Below, piece by piece: positions 27,468 through 36,952 of a stretch of 64,000 nucleotides of DNA. The position numbers were made by a program, and so were the translations under genes. The stretch lies in NCBI GenBank assembly GCA_963722495.1, contig CAVRND010000011.1, forward strand, positions 248,001 through 312,000, written 5' to 3'. Position 1 is the first letter of the stretch; every line of letters starts with the position of its first letter. The notes beneath the pieces are model-generated. The model worked only from the letters and a program-made list of their open reading frames with translations. It ran no database searches and was not told the origin of the DNA. Source of the stretch: Hyphomicrobium_A sp963722495. GTDB lineage: Bacteria; Pseudomonadota; Alphaproteobacteria; Rhizobiales; Hyphomicrobiaceae.

Positions 27468-28022
27468 CTATATATGGGCGGCGCGCGCTTCGGCCAGAGC
27501 ACCGGAAAGCACGTGCGAAAAGTCGCGCCGTTCGTCGTCGGTGAGAAAGCGGGCAAAAGAAAATTCGCGCCCATGCGAGGCAAGCCGTAGATCGGTTCGG
27601 CCCTGCGGCAGCTCGGCGAGGCGTACGCGCACCCAGTACGGATTGAAGTCGAATTTCTCCTGCTTGCCCGACGGCGAGACGCGCGTGATCTTCAGCGCCT
27701 CCGGCGTCAGTTCGACCGTCTCGTAGAGGCGGCCGGACCGGTAGTTGAGCTTGAACGCGGCGTAGACGAGGGCGACGTCGAGACCGAAGAAGCCGAACAC
27801 CGGCCATGCGCCCCTGAGCAGGAACACCATGCCGGTGATAAAGCTGACTCCGCCGAACACGGCCATGAGGACGATGAATCCGGTCGGCCCGAGCGAGCGG
27901 TGGGGATAGAGAACCGCGCGAAAAGCCTTGCGCTCTTCCGCCGCGCCGCTGATGACGCTAGGAGGCGCGCTGTCGGCAGGCGATCCGTTTGCCGCTTGTT
28001 TTGGCCCGGCGTTTTCGCTCAT
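27468..28022 (-). CDS. DUF2244 domain membrane protein
   Basis: 184 aa with two adjacent transmembrane helices, GPTGFIVLMAVFGGVSFITG and VFGFFGLDVALVYAAFKLNY, then the conserved cytoplasmic part YETVELTPEALKITRVSPSG and NPYWVRVRLAELPQGRTDLR. This is the DUF2244 family, often beside nth in alphaproteobacteria, as here (divergent, 30 bp apart). Function unknown. Confidence 0.88.
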   Translation of the reverse strand: MSENAGPKQAANGSPADSAPPSVISGAAEERKAFRAVLYPHRSLGPTGFIVLMAVFGGVSFITGMVFLLRGAWPVFGFFGLDVALVYAAFKLNYRSGRLYETVELTPEALKITRVSPSGKQEKFDFNPYWVRVRLAELPQGRTDLRLASHGREFSFARFLTDDERRDFSHVLSGALAEARAAHI

Positions 28023-28052
28023 CTGGCAAGCCTATCGCGGGGGACGGCCAAT

Positions 28053-28799
28053 ATGAAGAGCCTCGAAAAGGTCGCCAGCAAGGCCAAGGCCGGCAAGCGC
28101 GTCGCGGGCACGCCCAAGGCAACGCTGCCGGCAACCGGCGACAAGCGACGCACGCGGCTTACGAAGCCGGCGATCGAGGAGATGTTCCGGCGGTTCGAGG
28201 CAGCCAATCCCGATCCCAAGAGCGAGCTGGAGTACGTCAATCCGTTCACGCTGCTGGTCGCCGTCGTGTTGTCGGCGCAAGCGACGGACGCAGGTGTCAA
28301 CAAGGCAACGCGCGCGCTTTTTAAGATCGCCGACACGCCGCAGAAGCTGGTGCAGTTGGGCGAAGATCGCGTCCGTGAGTTCATCAAGACCATCGGCCTC
28401 TACCGCAACAAGGCGCGCAACGTGATCGAACTGTCGCGGCAACTCATCGCCAACCACGGCGGCAACGTCCCGCGTGATCGCGATGCCCTCGAGGCGCTGC
28501 CCGGTGTCGGACGCAAGACGGCCAACGTCGTCCTCAACGTCGCCTTCGGCGAGCCGACCATGGCGGTCGATACGCACGTCTTCCGGGTTGCCAACCGCAC
28601 CGGATTGTCGAGCGGGCGCACGCCGCTGGACGTTGAGGAGGATTTGCTGCGCGTCGTGCCGAAGAAATACGGCATGCACGCGCACCATTGGCTGATCCTG
28701 CACGGCCGCTACGTGTGCAAGGCACGCCGGCCGGAATGCCCACAATGTCTTATTCGCGATATCTGTCTTTTCGAGGCGAAAACAACGTGCTCTGATTGA
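28053..28799 (+). CDS. nth: endonuclease III
   Basis: DNA glycosylase/AP lyase for oxidised pyrimidines. 248 aa. Seen: NPFTLLVAVVLSAQATDAGV, the helix-hairpin-helix ALPGVGRKTANVVL with the catalytic Lys, catalytic Asp in MAVDTHVFRVANR, and the 4Fe-4S loop C-x6-C-x2-C-x5-C in CKARRPECPQCLIRDIC. A Lys/Arg-rich N-terminal extension of about 35 residues precedes the domain. Start ATG at 28053. Confidence 0.96.
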   Translation: MKSLEKVASKAKAGKRVAGTPKATLPATGDKRRTRLTKPAIEEMFRRFEAANPDPKSELEYVNPFTLLVAVVLSAQATDAGVNKATRALFKIADTPQKLVQLGEDRVREFIKTIGLYRNKARNVIELSRQLIANHGGNVPRDRDALEALPGVGRKTANVVLNVAFGEPTMAVDTHVFRVANRTGLSSGRTPLDVEEDLLRVVPKKYGMHAHHWLILHGRYVCKARRPECPQCLIRDICLFEAKTTCSD

Positions 28800-29036
28800 G
28801 GTAAGTTCGCTGACACAAAAAGTGATTACTACAAAGGTTGGCGGAATTCGGCGGTGTTAATGTTTGCTTTGTTTCACAAGTGGCCAAACGCGCATTTCCA
28901 GGCATTTCTTGCCGTCAGCTCTGCCACACTTATTACTGCGCCGCTCAAGTTTTGCGGCAAAGTGTACCTAACGGCTTAAGCCACCGAATACGGATGGAGC
29001 GTATCGTCCACGTCATGGGCCACATGCGTTCGTGTT
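28800..29036. other. intergenic region upstream of the GGDEF/EAL gene
   Basis: This stretch is more AT-rich than its surroundings and probably holds the promoter of the downstream gene. I see no clear -35/-10 pair, hairpin or small gene in it. If translation of the downstream gene begins at 29112 the leader is about 310 bp. Confidence 0.4.
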
Positions 29037-30878
29037 GTGGGGGTACTATTTTTGATGTGCAACAACCGCGAGTTTGATCGCGCCAACCGGGAACCACGCT
29101 ACGAAGCGTGCATGACTGACCCTCCCGATCCGCTGGACGACGCGGCGCCCGCCGACTTGCTTCGGGAACAGAAGCGGTCGTTGGAGCAGCTCAACACGTG
29201 GTTCGAAGTCGCGCTCAACAACATGGTGCGCGGGCTTTCCATGTTCGACGCCGAGCAGCGGCTCATCGTCTGCAATAAAAGCTATCGACAGATGTACTCG
29301 CTACCCGAGGAGTTAACGCTCCCCGGCACGCCGTTGACGGAAATCGTCCGCTACCATCTGCGTCAGGAGACCGGCCGAGAGTGCCCGGTCGGCGAAGAAA
29401 AGTTCTCCAAGTGGCTGCGCGAGCATATAGCCCGGCTTGCCGAGGGCCGTTCGTTCTCGCAGGCCCAGCACCTGCGTTCAGGCCGCACGCTGCTCGTCAC
29501 CTACCAGCCGCTGGCCGACGGCGGATGGGTCGATATTCAAGAGGACATCACTGAAAAGCGGCGCACCGAGCAGAAGATCGAGTGGCTGGCGCACCACGAT
29601 GCGCTCACCGGCGTCGCCAACCGCTTCCACTTCCGCGAGACGTTCGAGAAGGCGCTCAAGGGCCTCGGCAAGGGGCACTCGCTGGCGCTGCACTGGATCG
29701 ACCTCGACGAGTTCAAAGAGGTCAACGATACTTACGGCCATCCGATCGGGGACGCGCTGTTGAAGGCGGTGGCTCAGCGGTTGCGGACGAGCATTCGCAA
29801 GAGCGATTTTCTGGCGCGACTCGGCGGTGACGAGTTCGCGATCATCCAGACGGGCGCTGTGCGCGCCGACCAGTGTGAACGTCTTGCCAAGCGGGCGCTG
29901 GCCTCCATTTCCAAGCCCTACAATATCATGGGCCACGCGATTACCATCAGCGCCAGCCTGGGTATCGTGCGCGCGCCGGCCCACGGCCGTACCGCCGACG
30001 AACTGCTGAAGAACGCCGACGTCGCGCTCTACAACGTCAAGTCGGACGGTCGACGCGGTTTCGAGATTTTCCGGCGCGGCAGCGCGCGCCAGATTGATGC
30101 GCAGCACCGCCTGGGGACCGAAGTTCTTTCGGCGCTGAGTCGTGATCAATTCGAGCTGCACTACCAGCCCATACTCAGCCTGCGCACGCATCACGTGGCA
30201 AGTTGCGAGGCGCTCCTGCGCTGGCGGCATCCACGCAATGGACTGATCCCGCCGGGCGAATTCCTCCCGCTGGCGGAAAAGACCGGCGCCATCGTCGACA
30301 TTGGCCGCTGGGTGCTGGCACAAGCATGCCGCGACGCGACCCGCTGGGATGATGAGCTGACGGTCACTGTCAACCTTTCGCTGCTGCAGTTCGAGAGCGG
30401 CGATCTGCCGGGTATCGTGCAGAAGGCGTTGGCCGATGCCGGCCTGCCGGCGGCGCGTCTCGAGTTGGAGATCGGGGAGGCGCTGCTCGAGCGCGACAGA
30501 GGCAAGATGCGCGCGACGCTGCAGGAGCTGCACCATTTGGGCGTCGGCATCACGCTGGACAACTTCGGCAAAGACAGGGGCTCGCTCAGCTCACTGCGCT
30601 CGTTCCCGTTCACGAAGGTCAAGATCGATCGCGCGCTGGTGCGCGAGATGCCCGGCTGCTCCGACAATGCGGCGATCGTCAGGGCCGTCACGATGCTGGC
30701 CGAGACGCTTGGCATGGGCACCGTCGCCGAGGGTATCGAGACGCTCGATGAGCTGAACACGGTGACGCGCGCCGGCTGCAACAAGGCGCAGGGCTTCTTC
30801 ATCGGCCGCCCGGTGCCGGTCGGCGAGCTCGACGCGGTGCTGTCGGAATGCGTACTACGCCACTCGCGCGCTGCGTAG
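29037..30878 (+). CDS. PAS-GGDEF-EAL cyclic-di-GMP protein
   Basis: 613 aa. N-terminal PAS-like sensor (residues about 45-175: ALNNMVRGLSMFDAEQRLIV, DGGWVDIQEDITEKRRTEQK), then a GGDEF domain with intact LGGDEF (about 263-267) and an RxxD inhibitory site five residues before it (RKSDFLARL), then an EAL domain with EALLRW (about 391), NLSLLQF, KVKIDRALV and VAEGIETL. The usual DDFG metal motif reads LDNFGKD, and the TES-like loop is EIGEALL. The cyclase thus looks active and the phosphodiesterase doubtful. Soluble. Start may be GTG 29037 or ATG 29055 or 29112. Confidence 0.9.
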   Translation: MGVLFLMCNNREFDRANREPRYEACMTDPPDPLDDAAPADLLREQKRSLEQLNTWFEVALNNMVRGLSMFDAEQRLIVCNKSYRQMYSLPEELTLPGTPLTEIVRYHLRQETGRECPVGEEKFSKWLREHIARLAEGRSFSQAQHLRSGRTLLVTYQPLADGGWVDIQEDITEKRRTEQKIEWLAHHDALTGVANRFHFRETFEKALKGLGKGHSLALHWIDLDEFKEVNDTYGHPIGDALLKAVAQRLRTSIRKSDFLARLGGDEFAIIQTGAVRADQCERLAKRALASISKPYNIMGHAITISASLGIVRAPAHGRTADELLKNADVALYNVKSDGRRGFEIFRRGSARQIDAQHRLGTEVLSALSRDQFELHYQPILSLRTHHVASCEALLRWRHPRNGLIPPGEFLPLAEKTGAIVDIGRWVLAQACRDATRWDDELTVTVNLSLLQFESGDLPGIVQKALADAGLPAARLELEIGEALLERDRGKMRATLQELHHLGVGITLDNFGKDRGSLSSLRSFPFTKVKIDRALVREMPGCSDNAAIVRAVTMLAETLGMGTVAEGIETLDELNTVTRAGCNKAQGFFIGRPVPVGELDAVLSECVLRHSRAA

Positions 30879-30920
30879 GTACGGACCCGCGGTTCCCACC
30901 ACCCGGACTGCTCTAGGCCG

Positions 30921-31698
<778 letters not shown>

Positions 31699-31704
31699 GT
31701 TCTT

Positions 31705-32440
31705 TCAGGCCGCCGCGGCGGCGATGAGGGCGAGGGCTTCTGGCGGATCGATGCGGCCATCGTAGAGGGCGCGGCCGGTGATGGCGCCTTCGAGCATCGC
31801 GTACTCGGGTTGCAGCAGCGCCTTCACGTCGTCGATCGAGGCGAGGCCGCCCGAGGCGATGACGGGGATGCGGGTCGATCGCGCCAGCTTGGCCGTCGCT
31901 TCGAGATTGAGCCCCTTCAGGATGCCGTCGCGCTCGATGTCGGTGTAGATGATGGCGGCGACGCCGGCGTCCTCGAAGCGCTTGGCCAGCTCCTCGGCCG
32001 TCAGCTCGGACGTCTCCGCCCAGCCTTCGACCGCCACCTTGCCGCCCTTGGCGTCGATGCCGACGGCGATGCGGCCGGGATATTCGACGCAGGCGCGGCG
32101 CACGAGGTCGGGATCGCGCACGGCGACGGTGCCGAGGATGACGCGGGCGATGCCGCTGTCGAGCCACTCCTCGATGGTGCCCATGTCGCGGATGCCGCCG
32201 CCGAGCTGCACCGGGATGGTGACGGCCTCGAGGATCGCGTCGACCGCGTCGCCGTTCACCGGCTCGCCGGCGAAGGCGCCGTTGAGATCGACGAGGTGCA
32301 GGTAGGGAAAGCCCTGGTCCTGGAAGGTGCGCGCCTGCGCCGCCGGGATCGTCGTTGAAGACGGTGGCGGCTTCCATGTCGCCCAGCTTCAGGCGCACGC
32401 ACTTGCCGTCCTTGAGGTCGATGGCGGGGAAGAGGATCAC
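31705..32440 (-). CDS. hisA: ProFAR isomerase HisA (one insertion)
   Basis: Amadori isomerase of histidine synthesis. Seen: MILFPAIDLKDGKCVRLKLG with the catalytic Asp, then after one extra G near 32348 the frame continues as DQGFPYLHLVDLNGAFAGEP, then IPVQLGGGIRDMGTIEEWLD, YTDIERDGILKGLNLEATAK with the second Asp, and IPVIASGGLASIDDVKALL. 244 aa when repaired. hisH lies 3.3 kb upstream, beyond two plus-strand genes and an L,D-transpeptidase; in most Rhizobiales hisH and hisA are adjacent. Confidence 0.94.
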
Positions 32441-32608
32441 GGGCGCTAGGTCTCGCGTCTTGAGGGGGGCGTCGACCGTGGCTGCGTCACGGCGAAACCA
32501 TAGCCATCAGTTCGCTGTTATTGTCGGCGATAGAGTAGCCGCGGCGGTGGAAGTCAAGGCCGCCGGATACAGCCTCGATCCTAGTGTACCGATCCGAAGT
32601 GTAGCCCC

Positions 32609-32917
32609 ATGGCCGTAGCGTTTCTGGAAACCGTACCCGCCGCCGTCGCCCAGCGGCCGCTCACCGAAGCGGACGCGGTCGACATCTGGATCGCACGCTG
32701 GCTGCGCATCCGGCGCAAGGACCTCGTCCGGCGCTACGCCTGCGACCCCCGCCGCCTGTACGAGATCTGGGAAGGCGAGCGCTTTCCTGCCGCCCGCGCC
32801 AAGGCGCTGGAGCTGTTCGAGGCGCGCTATCCCACGCTGCTCGACCGGGTCGATTTCGGCCCCCACCAGCGCCATGCCCGGACACCCCATCCGGGCCAGT
32901 TATCACTGTTTTCCTAG
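32609..32917 (+). CDS. hypothetical small protein
   Basis: 102 aa, soluble, charged: DIWIARWLRIRRKDLVRRYA, DPRRLYEIWEGERFPAARAK, ELFEARYPTLLDRVDFGPHQ. The Arg-rich helical centre could bind DNA or RNA as a helix-turn-helix, but I do not recognise the family. It is divergent from hisA and lies 176 bp upstream of the Cas2/SinR-like gene on the same strand. Confidence 0.6.
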   Translation: MAVAFLETVPAAVAQRPLTEADAVDIWIARWLRIRRKDLVRRYACDPRRLYEIWEGERFPAARAKALELFEARYPTLLDRVDFGPHQRHARTPHPGQLSLFS

Positions 32918-32999
32918 TTGCAGCCGCTCCTTAACGGCCCGGAACACGCAGGAACAGGGTGAAGAACAAACACTAGACATGCGCCATGATTCGTGCGAT

Positions 33000-33014
33000 G
33001 TTCTCTCTACGTTC
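33000..33014 (+). promoter_or_regulatory. alphaproteobacterial LexA (SOS) box candidate
   Basis: GTTC-TCTCTAC-GTTC matches the direct-repeat GTTC-N7-GTTC SOS box known for LexA in alphaproteobacteria. It lies 78 bp before the ATG of the Cas2/SinR-like gene, so it is well placed to control it. Three GAAC words just upstream (32942-32966) have spacings of 6 and 8 and do not fit. Not experimentally supported. Confidence 0.5.
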
Positions 33015-33092
33015 ACAGTCGTAATGACAGCGCATTCCGGGGCCAGTATTGAGTCTCTCCCCCGTGAAGCCACAGCCAGAGAGACACCCGCC

Positions 33093-33461
33093 ATGCGCAC
33101 CCTCATCATCTCCTACGACCTGGCCCAGCCACACCGTAACAAGCACGTTCTCGCTCAGCAGATCATGGCGATCGGGAACTCGTGGGCGCGCCCTCTGGAG
33201 CAGACCTGGTACGTGCGCACCGATGCGCGCGAGGATCAGATCGAAGCGCAGCTGCGCGGCCACCTCGACCCCGATGACGGCCTGCTGATCCAGGCGACGA
33301 AGGACGAGGCGGTGCTGACCAACACGGCGCTGCGCTGGTTCCGCCAGCGCCGAGCCGGAATCGAGGCCGGCGGCGACACCAACGTCATCGCCTTCCCGAT
33401 GCCATCCCAGTTCGTCGACGACCAACAGGAACTCCCGTTGCCTCTAGCCGAAGCCTGCTGA
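33093..33461 (+). CDS. Cas2/SinR-like ferredoxin-fold small protein
   Basis: 122 aa. MRTLIISYDLAQPHRNKHVL has the beta-strand-Asp-helix start of Cas2/SinR/VapD-like proteins, followed by a second strand RPLEQTWYVRTDAREDQIEA and a third, DDGLLIQATKDEAVL. These features place it tentatively in the stand-alone Cas2-like group; there is no Cas1 and no CRISPR array nearby. Start ATG 33093 is chosen because the strand begins there. A LexA-type box upstream and a strong terminator downstream (33494) make it a self-contained unit, possibly DNA-damage induced. Nuclease activity is not shown. Confidence 0.6.
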   Translation: MRTLIISYDLAQPHRNKHVLAQQIMAIGNSWARPLEQTWYVRTDAREDQIEAQLRGHLDPDDGLLIQATKDEAVLTNTALRWFRQRRAGIEAGGDTNVIAFPMPSQFVDDQQELPLPLAEAC

Positions 33462-33493
33462 GTTCTCTCTCTCCGGTATTGCGTAAAAGCGTA

Positions 33494-33529
33494 GGGGCCC
33501 GATCCGCAGATCGGGCCCCATTTGTTTTT
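33494..33529 (+). terminator. strong Rho-independent terminator
   Basis: GGGGCCCGATC (33494-33504), loop CGCA, GATCGGGCCCC (33509-33519), then TTTGTTTTT. An 11-bp perfect stem plus T-tract, 33 bp after the stop of the Cas2/SinR-like gene. Confidence 0.88.
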
Positions 33530-33783
33530 GGGCGGCCAGGTTTGCAAGCGGCAAGCTTTCTCGTTCTCGCGGGCGGGCGCCCCGAGCGATGGGAAAGAGC
33601 AAGGGGCTGCGGGGCGGAGAACGCCGCGAAGCTGGTTTGTTTTTTTGAGCGACGTCGGCCGCCCGCAGCAGGATTATGGGCATACCCGCGGCGTTTCAGG
33701 GGGCTCCCTTGCGCCTGCCGGAAGCGCTACGTTCGAACCCGCGACAGTGCCTGATGGGCCGACGACCGGCCCGCCAACTCAAA
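33530..33783. other. intergenic, nothing recognised
   Basis: Between the terminator and the end of the large L,D-transpeptidase. A GTTCGAACCC word near 33731 recalls a tRNA T-loop, but flanking bases do not pair and no cloverleaf can be drawn. No coding frame is convincing. Confidence 0.5.
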
Positions 33784-35481
33784 CTACCACATACCCGGTT
33801 TCACCTGATTGGCGCGGCGCCGCTGCCTATTGCGAGGAGGCGGGTATTGGCTTGGCTGGTCAAAGAAACTGAAGAAACTCGGTTGCCACGCTTTCGCGAC
33901 TTCATTGTATGGAGAGACCGTGGGCTTGCGCGTGATGAAGCCGCCCTGGGGCTGGTCGCTCAGCACCGCAACGAACTCGGTGCGATAGTTGGTCTCGCGG
34001 CTCAGCGGCTCGTCCGAGACGATGATCGATGAGCGCGGCAGCGCGGTCGGCGCAATGCGATCCAGCACGTCCTTGGGGATGCTGACCCGGTCGAGCGCCT
34101 CCTTGGCACCATCCCCGTTCTCGATCGAGACCGCGCTCCAGCGCAGGCCCGCGTCGCCCGGCGACATCGCCGTGAACACATGCGTGCCGATGGGCCTGTC
34201 AGGGTCGCGGATCGCGACTGGAACCTCGATGCTCGCATCGAAAACCTCGCCGCCGTCCGGCCACGCCTTTTGCGTGTTCCGCCGCACGTAGAGCTTCTGC
34301 GTCGCGCGGCTGATGTAGATCGAGACCGGCACGAGCGCGAGCTTGGCATCTTCCGCCGCCTTCGCCGTCTCAGTCTTCCTGGTTACGGCCTCCTTGGCGT
34401 CAGCCGCAGCTTTGATCGCGGCATCGATCTTCGGCGGCACCTCGGCTTTGACAGCGTCGAGCTTGGTAGCCGCTTCGGTGGCCTTGGCAGCGGCCTTGAG
34501 CCGCCGTTCCTCGGACTTGGCCACGTTCGACTGTGCGGAGGCGAGTGCCTTTTCGGCGGCAGCGAGATCGGCGTCGGCAGAGGATTTCTGCCGTTCCGCT
34601 TTGGCGGCATCGGCCGGCTTGGCAGCGGCCTCGACCGTCGCGTCGGTATCGGCCTTGCCAATGTCGAGCTTCGCACCCGCATCCGTGGCCTTGCCAGCGG
34701 CCTTGAGCCTTTGTTCCTGCGCCTTAGCCTCGCCAGACCTGGCCTTGTCGAGCGCCTTTTCGGCGGAAGCGAGGTCGGCGTCGGCAGAGGATTTCTGCCG
34801 TTCTGCCTTGCGCAGCGTTGCTTTGGCGGAATCCGCATCGCGCGCCGCTTGTTTAGCCGCCTTCTTCGTCTCGTCGACCGCTTTGGCGGCCTCGGCCGCC
34901 TCGCGAGCCAGCGTCTCGGCGCGCGCCGGAGCGGCAGCGACGGCCTCCGCGTTCGGCACCAGCAGCGCCGCGTGAGAAAAATCGACGGGAGGTGCGTCGT
35001 CCGGGGAAATGATGACCCGCATACCTATGCGCGTCTTGTCGAACAGCCTCGACGCAAAGTCGTACGGCATCCGCACGCAGCCGTGCGAGGCGGCATACCC
35101 CGGCAGCGGACCGCCGTGCATCGCAATGCCGTTCCACGTAAGGCGCTGCATGTGCGGCATGTGGGCGTCGTCATAGAGATTGGAGCGATGGTCGATGTTC
35201 TTCTGGAGAATGGCAAAGACGCCGGCCGGCGTTTCGCGACCCTTGACGCCGGTCGACACGGGCGCCTTCACGATCCAACCGTCGGCGTCGTAAAAAGTGA
35301 CGTTCTGGGATTTGATCGACACGATCGCCATGATCGGCTCGCCGGCATCCCGCGGCGCCGTCTCCTCGCCGGAACGAGCCTGTCTCGCACTGACTTCGCC
35401 GGTCAGCCCCGTCAGCGCGGCCACGGCCGCAATGGTTAATACCGTGGGAAGTCCAAAACGCCGAACTGTTGATTTTTTCAT
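33784..35481 (-). CDS. L,D-transpeptidase with coiled coil and a second YkuD-like domain
   Basis: 565 aa, exported: MKKSTVRRFGLPTVLTIAAV is a signal peptide. First YkuD domain (about 45-160) with AMHGGPLPGYAASHGCVRMP, carrying the catalytic His and Cys. Next comes an Ala/Lys/Glu coiled coil (about 165-370) containing a tandem duplication of about 50 residues, each copy starting AERQKSSADADLA and ending KLD. The C-terminal part (SIYISRATQKLYVRRNTQKA, RPIGTHVFTAMSPGDAG, SSIIVSDEPLSRET) resembles a second YkuD domain without SHGC. It probably crosslinks peptidoglycan, or links it to proteins, in the periplasm. Located between hisH and hisA. Confidence 0.85.
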   Translation of the reverse strand: MKKSTVRRFGLPTVLTIAAVAALTGLTGEVSARQARSGEETAPRDAGEPIMAIVSIKSQNVTFYDADGWIVKAPVSTGVKGRETPAGVFAILQKNIDHRSNLYDDAHMPHMQRLTWNGIAMHGGPLPGYAASHGCVRMPYDFASRLFDKTRIGMRVIISPDDAPPVDFSHAALLVPNAEAVAAAPARAETLAREAAEAAKAVDETKKAAKQAARDADSAKATLRKAERQKSSADADLASAEKALDKARSGEAKAQEQRLKAAGKATDAGAKLDIGKADTDATVEAAAKPADAAKAERQKSSADADLAAAEKALASAQSNVAKSEERRLKAAAKATEAATKLDAVKAEVPPKIDAAIKAAADAKEAVTRKTETAKAAEDAKLALVPVSIYISRATQKLYVRRNTQKAWPDGGEVFDASIEVPVAIRDPDRPIGTHVFTAMSPGDAGLRWSAVSIENGDGAKEALDRVSIPKDVLDRIAPTALPRSSIIVSDEPLSRETNYRTEFVAVLSDQPQGGFITRKPTVSPYNEVAKAWQPSFFSFFDQPSQYPPPRNRQRRRANQVKPGMW

Positions 35482-35744
35482 CGAAAATCTTCTGCCATGC
35501 CAGTGCCGTGCTCCCGCTGGTTGATGCCAGTCAGTGCACACCTCGATCAAGTGGCAAATCGCCTATCTGGATTAGGTGGCCGGAGTAGGGCTTCCAACGT
35601 GCTCTTCGAGACACTCGGGTTCTCGCCGAGGCGCGGCGGCGATTGGGAAGGTTATTGCGGGCTGCGCCTCGTGGGCGGAGATCTAAAGCCTTAGCCGACG
35701 AAACTTGGCGTGCGCCATCAAGCTCACGAGCCGGGCAGCCGCGA

Positions 35745-36398
35745 TCAAGGCGCCCACTTCAGGAAGTTGGCGATCAGCTTCAGGCCGAGGGTCTGGCTCT
35801 TCTCGGGGTGGAACTGCGTGCCCGCCATGTTGCCCTTGGCGATGAACGCCGTCACCGGGCCGCCGTAGTCCGTCTCGGCGACGATCGCGGCGCGGTCCTC
35901 CGGCACGAAGTGGAACGAGTGCACGAAATAGGCGTGCAGGCCGTCGGGGCCGGTCGGCACGCCGGCCAGCAGCGCATGCGGGTTGTCGACCTTCAGCGTG
36001 TTCCAGCCCATGTGCGGGATCTTGAGGCTCTTGTCGTTCGGCGCGATGGCGCGCACCTCGCCGGCGATCCAATCGAGGCCGTCCGTGACCTCGAACTCCA
36101 GCCCGCGGGTCGCCATCAGCTGCATGCCGACGCAGATGCCGAGGAACGGCCGGCCTTTGACCCGCACCGTGTCTTCCAGCGCCGCGCGCATGCCGGGCAC
36201 GGCCTCGAGGCCGCGCTTGCAGTCGGCGAAGGCGCCGACGCCCGGCAGCACGATACGGTCGGCCGCGGAGACGATGTCGGGGTCGGCCGTCAGCGTGATC
36301 ATCGCGTCGGCGCCGCTCTCGCGCGCGGCGCGCTCGAAGGCCTTGGCCGCCGAGTGCAGGTTACCCGAGCCGTAGTCGATGATGGCGACGCGCTGCAT
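35745..36398 (-). CDS. hisH: imidazole glycerol phosphate synthase subunit HisH
   Basis: Glutaminase subunit partnering HisF. 217 aa. Seen: VAIIDYGSGNLHSAAKAFER, IVLPGVGAFADC, the nucleophile Cys in FLGICVGMQLM, and the His-Glu of the triad in GTQFHPEKSQTLGLKL. Start ATG at 36398. The 263 bp between its stop and the L,D-transpeptidase start show no other feature. A DUF2628 gene lies between it and hisB, as in other Rhizobiales. Confidence 0.95.
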   Translation of the reverse strand: MQRVAIIDYGSGNLHSAAKAFERAARESGADAMITLTADPDIVSAADRIVLPGVGAFADCKRGLEAVPGMRAALEDTVRVKGRPFLGICVGMQLMATRGLEFEVTDGLDWIAGEVRAIAPNDKSLKIPHMGWNTLKVDNPHALLAGVPTGPDGLHAYFVHSFHFVPEDRAAIVAETDYGGPVTAFIAKGNMAGTQFHPEKSQTLGLKLIANFLKWAP

Positions 36399-36483
36399 TA
36401 GGCGGGGGCTCTGCGACAGCAGGCGGCGACCGCGGGCGATGGCGTCCTTCGCCTGCGTCAGAGCCGACTGGCTCCAGGAGTCG

Positions 36484-36921
36484 TCAGCGCGAGGCGGGGC
36501 AAAGCGGATCGGCGGCGGGTGGCGGCGGGATCTCGGTGCGCGTCGGCAGCCAGACTTCGAGGAAGCGGCGCTCGGCATCCTCGCGGTTGCGGCCCGTGAC
36601 GGTGCCGACGACGCGCCAGCCGCGGCGCTCCAGCGCGGCGCTGTAAAGCGCGCCCGCTTCGAAGCCGAACACGATCTGGATGATCAGCAGCAGAGCGCTG
36701 GTGGTGTTGGTGGCGCCGAGCGACGTCAGCGCCCAGACCATCAGGCCGGTTCCGCCGACGAAGATAGCGAACTCGAGCCACATGCGCTTCCACAGCAGCC
36801 ACAGCGGCGGCACCAGCGCGGCCGGCCACGAGAAGCCGTCCTTCACGAAGAGCAGCTGCTCGGCGCTCTCGAGGCGATCGGCCGACACGTTCGGCGGCTC
36901 ATGCACGGTATAGGTGACCAA
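36484..36921 (-). CDS. DUF2628 membrane protein
   Basis: About 145 aa: VTYTVHEPPNVSADRLESAE, then FVKDGFSWPAALVPPLWLLW with the family's FxWxA..PPLWLLW motif, and two transmembrane helices. The homologous N-terminus begins at a TTG at 36921; no ATG fits. Conserved between hisB and hisH in Rhizobiales, role unknown. Confidence 0.82.
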   Translation of the reverse strand: MVTYTVHEPPNVSADRLESAEQLLFVKDGFSWPAALVPPLWLLWKRMWLEFAIFVGGTGLMVWALTSLGATNTTSALLLIIQIVFGFEAGALYSAALERRGWRVVGTVTGRNREDAERRFLEVWLPTRTEIPPPPAADPLCPASR

Positions 36922-36952
36922 CTGCCGGTCCTCGTAACGCGAAGTGGAAGGA

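Noticed and set aside
32942..32966. GAAC direct repeats upstream of the Cas2/SinR-like gene as an extra LexA box
   Set aside because: The spacings are 6 and 8 bases rather than the required 7.
33093..33461. CRISPR-Cas locus
   Set aside because: Only a Cas2/SinR-like protein is present; there is no cas1, no effector gene and no repeat-spacer array.
33715..33760. tRNA-like T-loop word GTTCGAACCC
   Set aside because: The flanking five bases on each side do not pair and no acceptor, D or anticodon stem can be drawn around it.
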